Source: CAKZLS01 sp963701445 (GTDB taxonomy: Bacteria > Pseudomonadota > Alphaproteobacteria > Rhodospirillales > Defluviicoccaceae). From it: a DNA stretch of 64,000 bases. This document shows, piece after piece, positions 21,408-30,961 of this stretch (the stretch's first letter is position 1; each line of letters opens with the position of its first letter). Location: assembly GCA_963701445.1 (NCBI GenBank), contig CAVPAM010000013.1:33241-97240 (forward strand). The letters are read 5' to 3'. The notes below the pieces were generated by a model that saw nothing but the letters and a program-made list of their open reading frames with translations, was not told the origin of the DNA and did not search any database. Position numbers and translations under genes: made by a program.

Positions 21408-21907
21408 ACGCCGTCGAGATCATCGACCGGCTGGGACTGAGGCCGCATCCGGAGGGCGGTCACTATCGGGAGGTGTACCGGCACGTCCCCGCCGGCGGTG
21501 GCCGGGGCGACCTCACGGTCATCTATTTCCTGCTCGCGGCGGGAGAACGCTCGGCCTGGCACCGCATCGACGCCACCGAGGTCTGGCACTATCACGCGGG
21601 AGATCCGCTCCGCCTGGATGTATGGGAGGAGGGTGGAGAAATCCTGTCCGCGACCCTCGGAACCGACTTGGCTGCCGGCGAAACCCCCCAGGTCATCGTG
21701 CCGCCGCACGCTTGGCAAACGGCGCGAAGCTTGGGAGCCTGGACGCTGGTCGGATGCACCGTCGCTCCCGCGTTCCTGTTCGATGGCTTCGAAATCGCGC
21801 CGGACGGGCTGGTCGCCGGAAACGGGAGCGTCGTAGGGATTTCCGCGGTCAGGGAGCGCGGCGACGCGGATGGCGCCGCGCTCCCGAATTCACAGCGGCC
21901 GGGTTAG
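21404..21907 (+). CDS. Cupin_5 (DUF985) family protein
   Basis: This 167-residue protein begins IIDRLGLRPHPEGGHYREVY and contains TVIYFLLAAGERSAWHRIDA, TEVWHYHAGDPL and VIVPPHAWQTARSLGAWTLV. These are hallmarks of the DUF985 cupins related to yeast YML079w. Potential metal-binding histidines occur in WHRIDATEVWHYH. It is probably a small sugar- or acid-binding or isomerase-like protein, but no activity can be assigned. It overlaps DUF502 by ATGA. Confidence 0.88.
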   Translation: MNAVEIIDRLGLRPHPEGGHYREVYRHVPAGGGRGDLTVIYFLLAAGERSAWHRIDATEVWHYHAGDPLRLDVWEEGGEILSATLGTDLAAGETPQVIVPPHAWQTARSLGAWTLVGCTVAPAFLFDGFEIAPDGLVAGNGSVVGISAVRERGDADGAALPNSQRPG

Positions 21908-22032
21908 ACAAAACTCATGAAGACGCTGGACATGGCCGCCACGCCAAGCATCATGGATGCAGCCAGAACGTATCGCATCACACCGAGGGTCTCGCCGCCG
22001 CGCACCTGAGTTTCGCTGTAGGTCTGTTTCAT
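21904..22032 (-). CDS. 42-residue single-span membrane protein
   Basis: This small frame starts ATG at 22032 with AGGAG 8 bases before it. It begins MKQTYSETQVRGGETLGV and continues with one hydrophobic helix, about residues 20-42 (VLAASMMLGVAAMSSVFMSF). The pattern of a short polar start and one C-terminal span resembles small uncharacterised alphaproteobacterial membrane proteins. It lies between two plus-strand genes, and its 3' end overlaps the cupin stop codon. Good ribosome-binding site and codon use support it; function unknown. Confidence 0.55.
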   Translation of the reverse strand: MKQTYSETQVRGGETLGVMRYVLAASMMLGVAAMSSVFMSFV

Positions 22033-22152
22033 GACGAATGCTCCTGTCGGGACGTTGATCGTTGGTTTTTCCACGGAGGAATACGGCGCGCCGCCGGGTT
22101 CGGTTCACCGCGACGCTCTTGAAGCGAAAGGAGCCAAGCGGTAGGGGCCGTC

Positions 22153-25100
22153 ATGAAAGAACAAGAACCGGGCGCCACTGGTCCGGCACCGCCGCCGAAG
22201 ACCCCCGGCGCGCTTCGTAAGGCGCTGCGATGGACCGTCCTCTCCGTCGGCGGCGCGCTGGGCGCGGCGATCCTGATCGTCGCGGCGTTCGTGATCTTCC
22301 GCATCCCCATCGATCTTTCCGGACTGCGCGGCACGGCGGAACGCCTGGCGTCGGAGGCCACGGGCCGCGTGGTCGGCATCGATGGCGCCATCACGCTGCG
22401 GCCGGCCCCGTGGCCGACGGTCCGGATCGAAGGCGTGCGGATGGGCAACCCCAGGGGCTGGCCGGAGGGGGATTTCGCATCCCTGGACAGCGCCCGGGCC
22501 CAGGTGGGGATCCTGCGCTTGCTGAAGGGCGAGATCCGGGTTGGCGAGATCGGCATCGACGGTCTCCGGGTGCGGATGGACGTCAACGCCGAGGGCGAGG
22601 CCAACTGGCTTTTCGAGGCACCCGGCGAAGCGCCGGCCCCGGAGCCCGAGCTCCGGGAAGAGGCGGGCGACACCGCTCCCGCGCTTCGATTCGTCGAGTT
22701 CGAGCGGCTCGAGCTGCGGGACATGTCCGTGACCTATCGGGACGCCCGCACCGGCGAAGTGTTCGAAGCCACCTTCGACGAGGTGAGCGGTGGCGCCGGA
22801 CACCTGGAGCCCATGGAGCTCTTCATCAATGGGACCGCCCGGGCCGCGCCGTTTAGCGTGAAATTGACGGGTGGCAGCCTCGACGCGTTCATCTACGGCG
22901 AGGAGCCTTGGCCCATCGAACTGGTGACCGAGATTGCGGGCACCAATCTGACCGTGGCGGGCGAGGTCCGGGATCCCATGCGCCGCGCGGAGATCGACCT
23001 CGATTTCGATTTTCAGGGTCCGGCGGTGAAGAACCTGGAAAACCTGCTCGGAACCGCGCTGCCGCCGATCCGCTCGTTCGCGCTCCAAGGACACATGAAC
23101 GGCGCGGCTGGACTGTTCCGGATCGACGGTCTGAAGGGATCGGCCGGCGATACGGAGTTCACGGGCGGCCTCGTCGCCGATGCCACCGGGGAGCGCCCGC
23201 GTCTCACGGGTTCCCTGGATATCCGGAGCATCGATGCCGGTCCGCTGTCGGCGGCGCTCGATACCCTGGAAGACGAGCAGCCCGCCGCCGCCGAACCCGC
23301 TCGCGAACCCGCGAAGCCGCAAGGCCCGGCGGCCCCCCGAGACCCCCTGGATCTCGACGAGCCTGTTCTGATCTTGGATCCCTTGCGGACCTTCGACGCG
23401 GAGTTCAACGTGACGATCCACGAGGTGGCGAACAGCCCCATCGGCCTCCGGGACGCCTCCCTCAAAACGGTCGTCGCGGACGGCGGGCTGACGGCGCTGA
23501 TGGCGGTCACCGTCGCGGACGTGCCGTTCGCGGGGGAAATCCGTGTCGCGCCGGACACCGGCGGGACGCCGGCGGTCGATGTGTCCCTGTCGGCGGCGCG
23601 GGCGGATATCGGCGAACTGGCCCGGCTGCTGCTGAACGCCGAGGGCGTGGAAGGCGGGTTCGAGACCGCCGAGGTGTCGTTTTCGGCCCGGGGCGAAACC
23701 ATCCGTTTGCTTGCCGAGTCCGCCGAATTGCGGTCTTCGATCGCCGCCGCGTCGCTGTCCTACGGCAATGTCGCCGGGGGGCGGCCGGTGAAATTCACCC
23801 TGGATGCCGCCGACATGGTCATGCCCGCCCTCGACCGCTCGCGGATTGCCGCTCGGGGAACGTTGCTTGGCGAGCCCTTTTCCCTTCAAGCCTCGGGTGG
23901 GAATTTTCTCGACAGCTACGTCGATCGAAAATGGCCCCTGGAGTTATCGGCGACCGGCGGCGGAGCCCGGCTTCGGGTGGATGGCACGGTCGTGGGGGAC
24001 CGGCATGGCGTCGGCACCAGCTTGAATTTCGACCTATCCGGCCGGCGGATCGGCGGGCTCGCCGCGTGGACCGGCGTCTCGCCGAGGGCGCGCGAACGCT
24101 ACAGGCTCAGGGGCGGCTTCGCGATCACCGGCGTGGAGAAGCGCCTGAGCATCCGCGAGGCGCGGATCGGCGACACCGCCTTGAGCGGCGACGTGGGCGT
24201 GCGGCGCGAGGGCGAGGACGTCGTCTCCTTCGTCGACGTGAGGGCCACCGTCATCGATGCGCGGCAACTGGCCGGCCTTGCTCCGGCGTCCGACGAGCGG
24301 ACCGGCAGCACCGCGAAGGCTCAGCCGAGCGAGCCGCCGGAACAGCCGGCCCCGCCGGCCCGCCGCCAGCAGCTGGCCATCGATGTGCCGATCATGCCCT
24401 ACGGCATCGAGATCTTCGATACCGACATCGACGTGGCCATCGACCGGATCAAGCTGGACCCGGCCGACGTGACCGGCGTGGCGTTTTCCACCAAGGTCCG
24501 CGACGGCCACGTGGAGAGGGCGCCCTTCCGCGCGACGGTCGCCGGCGCCACGCTGGCCGGCACCATGGCCGCCGATCTTCGCGGCGCCGATCCCGCCGTC
24601 GACCTCGTCCTGCGCTCGGAAGACGTGAACGTGGGAACCCTGTTGGAATACCTGGGCGTCGCCGAGGGATTGGACCTGACCGCCGGCCGCTTCGATCTCC
24701 GGCTTGCCATGCGCGGAGCCAGCACCCGCGAGATCCTGGAGCGCTCGGAGTTCTCCGCCGGAATTCGCAATGGCCGATGGACGATAAAAGATCCCAACAT
24801 GGAGGGCGTCGTCGATATCGCTGTTTCCGAGGCAACCATCGGCGCCAGGCGCGGAAAGCCGGTCACCCTGTCCCTCGACGGCCGTCTCGATGCGGCGCGG
24901 CTCAAGATCACCCTGACCACCGATTCGCTCGCCAGCTTCGCGAACCGCAAGGACAAGCTTCGCATGGACCTCGGCGTCGCCATGCCCGGAACGGACCTCA
25001 GGCTGACCGGTACCGCGCCATTGCCCGTTCAAGCCGACGACCTGCACTTCACGCTGGATTTGAGCGGCGAGAAATTGAGCGGCGTCAACGACCTCCTCAA

Positions 25101-26265
25101 TGTCTCGCTGCCGCCGATCGGGCCGTACCGGTTGACCGGCGATTTCGGCAGCCGCGCCTCCGGCTACTATGTGGACAAGCTGCGGCTCAAGGTGGCCGGC
25201 AGCACCCTCAACGGCACGCTCGATTTCTCGACCGCCTCGCATCCGCCGCGCCTGACCGTGGACCTGGACGCGGAACGCATACAGCTCGACGACTTCGATA
25301 CCGGCGCCTGGTCGCCCCTCGACGAGTCCGAAACCCCGGCTCCGGTGGACAGGACCGCGCGCAAGGCGGCGGCGGCGCAAAGAACCGTCAAGAAGGCGCG
25401 GGCGGTGCTGTCGCCGGAGGTCATGCGCGCCATCGACGCCAGGCTGACCCTCGACGTGCGGGAAGTGCTCTCGGGACAGGACCCCCTCGGGCGCGGATCC
25501 CTGGTCGCGACCCTGGAGGACGGCCGGGCCCAGGTGGACCCGTTGATCCTCGACATTCCCGGCGGTTCCGTCAACGTGGGCTTCGCCCTCGAGCCCACCG
25601 CCACCGACGTGGGCCTGGAAGCGCGCGCCAGCATCGACCGCCTGGATTACGGCATCCTCGCCCGCCGCATCGATCCGGCGTCGGTGGTCGGCGGGATCAT
25701 CAGCGCCGACGTGGATCTCACGACCCGGGGACGGGATCTCGACAACGTCATGGATGCCTCCAACGGCCACATCGACTTCGCGATCTGGCCCAAGAACCTG
25801 GACGCCCGCCTGTTCGACCTGTGGGCGGTCAACCTCTTCGTGGCCATGATGCCGTCGCTCGACTCCGAAACCAGATCCAAGGTCAACTGCCTCGTTGCCC
25901 GGTTCAACCTTCGCGACGGGATCATGCGCCCGTCCGCCCTGCTCATCGACAGCACCAACATTCAGGCATCGGGCGACGGCGTCATCGATTTCAGGAGCGA
26001 TACCATCGACTTCAGGGCCGTGCCCGAGCCGAAACGGCCGCAGATGTTCAGCGCCCGGACCCCGGTCCGGGTGAGGGGGCGCATTCCGGATATCAAGGTC
26101 GCGCTGGGAACGGGCGCGATCATCGGGACCATCATCCGCATGGTGACGAGCCCCGTCGTCGTGCCGTTCCAGTGGATCTTCACCGAGAGCGAACCCGCCG
26201 ACGGCCAGGCCGCCTGCCAACGGGCATGGGGCCGCCCGCCGCCCGGCCCGACGCCGGCCGGGTAA
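22153..26265 (+). CDS. AsmA family protein, very large
   Basis: This 1370-residue protein has an N-terminal membrane anchor (about residues 22-45) followed by FRIPIDLSGLRGTAERLASE and LRPAPWPTVRIEGVRMGNP, the AsmA start. The long periplasmic part repeats beta-strand modules with FTLDLSGEKLSGVNDLL and TVDLDAERIQLDDFD, separated by Pro/Ala-rich linkers near residues 380 and 720. The end (VNLFVAMMPSLDSETRSKVN to VALGTGAIIGTIIRMVTSPV) is the typical AsmA C-terminal motif. AsmA-like proteins are thought to bridge the periplasm and move phospholipids to the outer membrane. It appears monocistronic. Confidence 0.9.
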   Translation: MKEQEPGATGPAPPPKTPGALRKALRWTVLSVGGALGAAILIVAAFVIFRIPIDLSGLRGTAERLASEATGRVVGIDGAITLRPAPWPTVRIEGVRMGNPRGWPEGDFASLDSARAQVGILRLLKGEIRVGEIGIDGLRVRMDVNAEGEANWLFEAPGEAPAPEPELREEAGDTAPALRFVEFERLELRDMSVTYRDARTGEVFEATFDEVSGGAGHLEPMELFINGTARAAPFSVKLTGGSLDAFIYGEEPWPIELVTEIAGTNLTVAGEVRDPMRRAEIDLDFDFQGPAVKNLENLLGTALPPIRSFALQGHMNGAAGLFRIDGLKGSAGDTEFTGGLVADATGERPRLTGSLDIRSIDAGPLSAALDTLEDEQPAAAEPAREPAKPQGPAAPRDPLDLDEPVLILDPLRTFDAEFNVTIHEVANSPIGLRDASLKTVVADGGLTALMAVTVADVPFAGEIRVAPDTGGTPAVDVSLSAARADIGELARLLLNAEGVEGGFETAEVSFSARGETIRLLAESAELRSSIAAASLSYGNVAGGRPVKFTLDAADMVMPALDRSRIAARGTLLGEPFSLQASGGNFLDSYVDRKWPLELSATGGGARLRVDGTVVGDRHGVGTSLNFDLSGRRIGGLAAWTGVSPRARERYRLRGGFAITGVEKRLSIREARIGDTALSGDVGVRREGEDVVSFVDVRATVIDARQLAGLAPASDERTGSTAKAQPSEPPEQPAPPARRQQLAIDVPIMPYGIEIFDTDIDVAIDRIKLDPADVTGVAFSTKVRDGHVERAPFRATVAGATLAGTMAADLRGADPAVDLVLRSEDVNVGTLLEYLGVAEGLDLTAGRFDLRLAMRGASTREILERSEFSAGIRNGRWTIKDPNMEGVVDIAVSEATIGARRGKPVTLSLDGRLDAARLKITLTTDSLASFANRKDKLRMDLGVAMPGTDLRLTGTAPLPVQADDLHFTLDLSGEKLSGVNDLLNVSLPPIGPYRLTGDFGSRASGYYVDKLRLKVAGSTLNGTLDFSTASHPPRLTVDLDAERIQLDDFDTGAWSPLDESETPAPVDRTARKAAAAQRTVKKARAVLSPEVMRAIDARLTLDVREVLSGQDPLGRGSLVATLEDGRAQVDPLILDIPGGSVNVGFALEPTATDVGLEARASIDRLDYGILARRIDPASVVGGIISADVDLTTRGRDLDNVMDASNGHIDFAIWPKNLDARLFDLWAVNLFVAMMPSLDSETRSKVNCLVARFNLRDGIMRPSALLIDSTNIQASGDGVIDFRSDTIDFRAVPEPKRPQMFSARTPVRVRGRIPDIKVALGTGAIIGTIIRMVTSPVVVPFQWIFTESEPADGQAACQRAWGRPPPGPTPAG

Positions 26266-26409
26266 AGGCCCTCGACGGTCCCAACGCGTCCAACGGGGGT
26301 TCGATCGCGGATTTCCCTTGACCCTGTCATAATTGTGGTTAACCCCTTGTTGTTGAGCGTAAGCTGTCTTCACAAGCATCAAATCGCGTGAACAGGGGGA
26401 AGAACCAAG

Positions 26410-27574
26410 ATGATACGTGAAATTGTGATTCGCTTGAGCGCGGCCGTGCCGGCGGCCGTGATGGTCCTGGGTGTCCTGGCCGGGACGCCGCAAGCGGCCG
26501 ATACCGTCAAGGTGGGATCGTTTTTGGCGGTCACCGGCGGCGCGTCGTTCCTCGGCGATCCCGAGAAGAAGACGTTGGAGATGTACGTGGACGCCATCAA
26601 CGCCGACGGCGGCATCGGCGGAAAACCGGTGGAACTGATCCTCTACGACTCCGGCTCGTCCGCCAAGGAGGCGCTGACCTTCGTCAAGCGCCTGATCCAG
26701 CAGGACCAGGTGGACGTCATCATCGGCGGCACCACCACCGGCGAAACCATGGCGGTGATCAACGAGGTGGAGGCGGCGGGGATTCCGTTCATTTCGCTGG
26801 CCGGCGCCGGGGTCATCGTCGATCCGGTCAAGAAGTGGGTGTTCAAGACCCCGCATACCGACCGCCTCGCGGTGCGCAAGATCTTCGACGACATGAAGGC
26901 CAGCGGGACTCACCAAGGTGGGCCTGTTGTCCGGCAGCGGCGGCTTCGACCAGTCGTGCCACACCAACGCCGTGGAACTGGCGCCCGAGATGGGCATGAC
27001 CATCGTCGCCGACGAGAGCCACGGCAAGGGCGACACCGACATGACCCCGCAGCTCACCAAGATCAAGAACGCCGACGGCGTCCAGGCGTTCCTCTATTGC
27101 GGCTTCGGCGCCCCCACCAGCATCGTCGCCAAGAACGTCAAGCAGATCGGCCTGGCGATCCCGCACTACCAGACCCACGGCTCGGCCTCCATGAAGTTCA
27201 TCGAGGGCGCCGACGGCGCGGCCGAGGGCGCGCGCCTGCCGGTCGCGGCGCTGCTGGTGGTCGACCAGCTTGCCGACGACCATCCGCAGAAGAAGGTGGC
27301 GACCGCCTACCGCGACGCCTACGAGAAGAAATACGGCGAGTCCATCTCCACCTTCGGCGGCCACGCCTATGACGGTCTGTTCATCGCCGTCCAGGCCATG
27401 GAACGGGCCGGCGGCACCGACAAGGAAAAGGTGCGGGCCGAGATCGAGAACACCACCAACTTCATCGGCGCCGACGGCATCTTCAACATGTCGACCACCG
27501 ACCACCTGGGCCTCGACACCAATTCGTTCGTCATGGTCGAGGTGAAGGATGGCAATTGGAGGCTGTTGCCGTAA
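26410..27574 (+). CDS. livK: Branched-chain-amino-acid-type ABC substrate-binding protein, one frameshift
   Basis: Read across one extra base at 26908, this is a 387-residue periplasmic binding protein with a signal peptide ending TPQAAD. It then shows VKVGSFLAVTGGASFLGDPE, VELILYDSGSSAKEALTFVK and GGTTTGETMAVINEVEAAGI, and after the break VGLLSGSGGFDQSCHTNAVE. It is the ligand-binding part of a Liv/HAAT-type importer encoded just downstream. Because a phenylacetate-CoA ligase lies at the end of the cluster, an aromatic acid is a better guess than leucine. A GGGGA site lies about 9 bases before the ATG. Confidence 0.88.
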
Positions 27575-27596
27575 GATCGGCGCGCGGTCCCGGGAC

Positions 27597-27636
27597 GGCT
27601 TTCCCGCCGTGACGGCGGGAAAGCCTCTTTTTTCTC
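27597..27636 (+). terminator. Intrinsic terminator/attenuator between livK and livH
   Basis: A 13-bp perfect stem, GGCTTTCCCGCCG (27597-27609) with CGGCGGGAAAGCC (27613-27625), has loop TGA and is followed by TCTTTTTTCTC. It lies 22 bases after the livK stop and 18 bases before the livH start. It probably lets livK be transcribed at higher levels than the rest of the transporter. Confidence 0.85.
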
Positions 27637-27654
27637 AATCGGTGCCTGATATCC

Positions 27655-28530
27655 GTGTTCGCTGAGTTCCTGCAGTTCCTGTTTTCCGGAGTCACCATCG
27701 GGGCGACCTATGCCCTGGTGGGTCTCGGCTTCGCCATCATCTACAACGCCAGCAACGTCATCAACTTCGCCCAGGGCGAGTTCGTGATGATCTCCGGCAT
27801 GAGCACGGTCTCCCTGCTGGCGGCGGGCATGCCCATGCTGGTGGCGGTGCCGGCGGCGGTGCTGATCACCGTCGCCGTCGGCGTGCTGCTGGAGAAGTTC
27901 GCGGTGGAGCCGGCGCGCAACGCCTCCATCGTCACCCTGATCATCATCACCATCGGCGCGTCGATCTTCCTGCGCGGCGCCGCCGAGGTGATCTGGGGGC
28001 GGGATTTCCACAGCGTCCCGGCGTTTTCCGGCAGCGACCCCATCATCATCGGCGGCGCCGCGCTGCTGCCGCAAAGCCTGTGGGTGATCGGCGCCACCAT
28101 GGCGGTGATCGTCGCGCTCCGCTGGTTCTTCGGCCGGACCCGCACCGGCAAGGCCATGCTGGCCACCTCCCACAATCCCCTGGTCGCCCGGCTGATGGGC
28201 ATCAACACCCGGTTCATCCTCAGCCTGAGTTTCGGGCTGGCGGCCATGCTCGGCGCCGTCGCCGGCATCCTCATCGCGCCGATCTCGCTCACCTATCCCA
28301 GCGTCGGCGTGATGCTCGGGCTGAAGGGCTTCTGCGCCGCCATCCTCGGCGGGCTCGGCAACCCCATGGGCGCCATCGCCGGCGGACTGATCGTCGGCGT
28401 CAGCGAGGCGATGACCGCCGGCTATATCTCGTCGGCCTACAAGGACGCGGTGGCGTTCGTGATCATTCTCGTGGTCCTGGTGATGATCCCCAACGGGCTG
28501 TTCGGCGCGAAGGGGACAGAGCGCGTCTGA
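27655..28530 (+). CDS. livH: ABC transporter permease LivH
   Basis: This 291-residue inner-membrane permease has about eight helices and the LivH signatures GATYALVGLGFAIIYNASNV, NFAQGEFVMIS, and near the end AILGGLGNPMGAIAGGLIVG, the cytoplasmic loop that contacts the ATPase. It starts with GTG. The stop shares one base with the livM start (TGATG), so the two are coupled. Together with LivM it forms the channel for the ligand bound by LivK. Confidence 0.92.
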   Translation: MFAEFLQFLFSGVTIGATYALVGLGFAIIYNASNVINFAQGEFVMISGMSTVSLLAAGMPMLVAVPAAVLITVAVGVLLEKFAVEPARNASIVTLIIITIGASIFLRGAAEVIWGRDFHSVPAFSGSDPIIIGGAALLPQSLWVIGATMAVIVALRWFFGRTRTGKAMLATSHNPLVARLMGINTRFILSLSFGLAAMLGAVAGILIAPISLTYPSVGVMLGLKGFCAAILGGLGNPMGAIAGGLIVGVSEAMTAGYISSAYKDAVAFVIILVVLVMIPNGLFGAKGTERV

Positions 28531-29474
28531 TGGGGTTCTGGCATCCACGGAGCGGCGGGCTGTTGGCGCTGGCGGCGATCATCGCCATCCTTCCCGCCTT
28601 CCTGCCCAACGCATTCTACTACGACGTGGTCATCCTGGTGGGGATCAACGCCATCGTCTGCGTCGGGCTCAACCTGCTCATCGGCTACGGCGGCCAGATC
28701 AGCCTCGGCCACGCCGGGTTCTTCGGGCTGGGGGCGTACGCGTCCGCCGTGCTGACCGGCACCTATGGCTGGCCGCCGCTGGCCGCGTTGCTGATCGGCG
28801 CCGTTGGCGTCGGCCTCCTTTCCTTCGTCATCGCCCGCCCGATCCTCAAGCTCAGGGGCCATTACCTGGCCATGGGAACGCTGGGCATGGGCATCATCAT
28901 CTCCATCGCGCTGAACCAGGAGGTGGGCATCACCGGCGGCCCCGACGGCATGCCGGTGCCGGCTTTCTCCGTCGCCGGCTGGACCGTGTCGGGAGAAGCC
29001 ACCTGGTACTGGATCGTCGGCGGCCTGCTGCTGGTCAGCGTCTGGCTGGCGCTCAACCTCATCGACTCGCCGGTCGGCCGGGCGCTCCGCTCGGTCCACG
29101 GATCGGAGGTGGCGGCCTCGGTGGCGGGCGTCGACGTGACCCGCTACAAGATCCTGATCTTCGTGGTGTCCGCCGTGCTGGCGAGCTTCGCGGGCAGCCT
29201 GTATGCGCACTACACCGGCTTCATCACCCCCGACGAGGCCAGCTTCTTCCACTCCATCGAACTGGTCACCATGGTGGTTCTCGGCGGCATGGCGTCCACC
29301 TTCGGGGCCATCGTCGGCGCCGCCATCCTGACCATCCTGCCGCAGCTGCTGACGGTGCTGCACGATTTCGAGATGCTGGCGTTCGGCGCCATCCTGATGG
29401 GTACGATGATCTTCATGCGCAAGGGACTGGTGCCCAGCCTCGTGGACCTGGTGAAGAGGACGCGCCGGCCGTGA
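28530..29474 (+). CDS. livM: ABC transporter permease LivM
   Basis: This 314-residue permease has the LivM features VGLNLLIGYGGQISLGHAGF, RGHYLAMGTLGMGIIISIAL, GPDGMPVPAF and VVLGGMASTFGAIVGAAIL. Its start overlaps the livH stop by one base and its stop overlaps the livG start (GTGA). It pairs with LivH in the membrane. No fused ATPase domain is present, in contrast to LivM-LivG fusions known elsewhere. Confidence 0.92.
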   Translation: MGFWHPRSGGLLALAAIIAILPAFLPNAFYYDVVILVGINAIVCVGLNLLIGYGGQISLGHAGFFGLGAYASAVLTGTYGWPPLAALLIGAVGVGLLSFVIARPILKLRGHYLAMGTLGMGIIISIALNQEVGITGGPDGMPVPAFSVAGWTVSGEATWYWIVGGLLLVSVWLALNLIDSPVGRALRSVHGSEVAASVAGVDVTRYKILIFVVSAVLASFAGSLYAHYTGFITPDEASFFHSIELVTMVVLGGMASTFGAIVGAAILTILPQLLTVLHDFEMLAFGAILMGTMIFMRKGLVPSLVDLVKRTRRP

Positions 29475-30241
29475 CCCTGCTGCGCGTCGAGAACCTGCAC
29501 AAGACCTTCGGCGGGGTCGGCGCCGTCCAGGACCTGACCTTCGCCATCAATCCCGGCACCATCCATTCCATCATCGGCCCCAATGGCGCCGGCAAGACGA
29601 CGCTGTTCAATCTGATCACCGGCCTCTACACGCCGACCCGGGGCCAGATCCATTTCGGCGGCACGGACATCACCGGACAGCCGCCGCACGTGCTCGCCCG
29701 CCACGGCCTGTCGCGGACGTTCCAGAACCTGCAGATCTTCCTCAACATGTCGGCCATGGACAACGTCATGGTGGGCTACCACCTGCGCTGCGACGGCCGG
29801 TTCCTGCCGTCGCTGTTCCGCTTCCCCTCGGTGGTGCGCAAGGACGCGGAATACCGCGAGCGGGCGGCCGCGCTCATGACCTTCGTCGGCCTCGCGGACT
29901 ACATCGGCGCGGAGGCCTCGGCGATGCCCTATGGCGCCTTGAAACGGCTGGAGATCGCCCGGGCGCTGGCGGTGCAGCCGAAGATGCTGCTGCTGGACGA
30001 GCCCGCCGCCGGTCTCAATCCGTCCGAAACGCTGGCCATCGACGGCCTGATCCAGAAGGTCGCCGGACGGGGCGTCACCGTGGTCCTGGTGGAGCACGAC
30101 ATGCGCCTGGTGTGGGCGGTTTCCGACCACATCCTCGTTCTCGACCACGGCCAGAAGCTGGCCGAGGGAACGGGCCCCGAGATCCGCTCCAACCCCGACG
30201 TGGTCGCCGCCTATCTCGGCGAGGGAGGGCGCAATCGCTAG
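29471..30241 (+). CDS. livG: ABC transporter ATP-binding protein LivG
   Basis: This 256-residue ATPase has Walker A GPNGAGKTT, the Liv-type segment GLSRTFQNLQIF, an atypical signature region MPYGALKRLEIARALA (YGALKR in place of LSGGQ, as is normal in this family), Walker B LLLDEPAAGLN and the switch histidine in VEHDM. It starts with GTG overlapping the livM stop. It powers the importer with LivF. Confidence 0.92.
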   Translation: MTLLRVENLHKTFGGVGAVQDLTFAINPGTIHSIIGPNGAGKTTLFNLITGLYTPTRGQIHFGGTDITGQPPHVLARHGLSRTFQNLQIFLNMSAMDNVMVGYHLRCDGRFLPSLFRFPSVVRKDAEYRERAAALMTFVGLADYIGAEASAMPYGALKRLEIARALAVQPKMLLLDEPAAGLNPSETLAIDGLIQKVAGRGVTVVLVEHDMRLVWAVSDHILVLDHGQKLAEGTGPEIRSNPDVVAAYLGEGGRNR

Positions 30242-30953
30242 CACCAAGCCTCTTCTCGAGGTCACCGGCCTCGGCTGCCATTACGGCCCGATCCAGGCGC
30301 TGGACGACGTGTCGCTCACCGTCGGCGACGGCGAGCTGGTGGCGCTGGTGGGGGCCAACGGCGCGGGCAAGACCACCCTGCTCGGACCGTGTCGGGGATC
30401 CAGCCGGTCAGCGCCGGCGCCGTCCTGTTCGACGGCGTCGACATCACCGCGCTGGCGGCCGAGCGCCGCGTCCGCCTCGGCATCGTCCAGGTGCCGGAGG
30501 GACGCCAGGTTCTCGGCCCCATGACGGTGGAGGACAACCTCGCGCTCGGCGGTTACACGCGGACCCGGGCGGAGGTCAAAGAGACGCTGGAACAGGTCTA
30601 CGAGATGTTTCCCGTGCTCCGGGAGCGTCGCGGCCAGGCGGCCGGCATCCTGTCGGGCGGCCAGCAGCAGATGCTGGCCATCGCCCGCGCCCTGATGGCC
30701 CGCCCGCGCATCCTGTTGCTGGACGAGCCGTCCATGGGCCTGTCGCCGATCCTGGTGGACGAGGTGTTCGAGAAGATCGTCGCCCAGAAGGCGGCCGGGA
30801 CCACCATCTTCCTGGTGGAGCAGAACGCCTTCCTCGCGCTCTCCATCGCCGATCGCGCCTACGTGCTGGAAGCCGGCCGGGTGATCCTCACCGACACCGG
30901 CGAGGCCCTCAAGTCCAACGAAAAGGTCAAGGCGGCCTATCTCGGCCTGTTGA
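30234..30953 (+). CDS. livF: ABC transporter ATP-binding protein LivF, frameshifted and without a standard start
   Basis: The protein starts ASTKPLLEVTGLGCHYGPIQ with Walker A GANGAGKTTLL. One base is missing near 30384 (GKTTLL then TVSGIQPVSAG), after which the frame runs on with QVPEGRQVLGPMTVEDNL, signature LSGGQQQMLAIARALM, Walker B LLLDEPSMGLS and VEQNA. Near the end a further extra base, at about 30950, removes the expected stop after YLGL; the TGA at 30951-30953 is taken as the end. No ATG, GTG or TTG lies where the start should be: GGAGGG is followed by ATC at 30234, possibly an altered ATG. Overlaps livG. Likely intact apart from sequence errors. Confidence 0.8.
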
Positions 30954-30961
30954 ACGGCCGG

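Noticed and set aside
24034..27066. 1010-codon minus-strand frame opposite AsmA and livK
   Set aside because: High-GC mirror frame; spans two real genes on the other strand.
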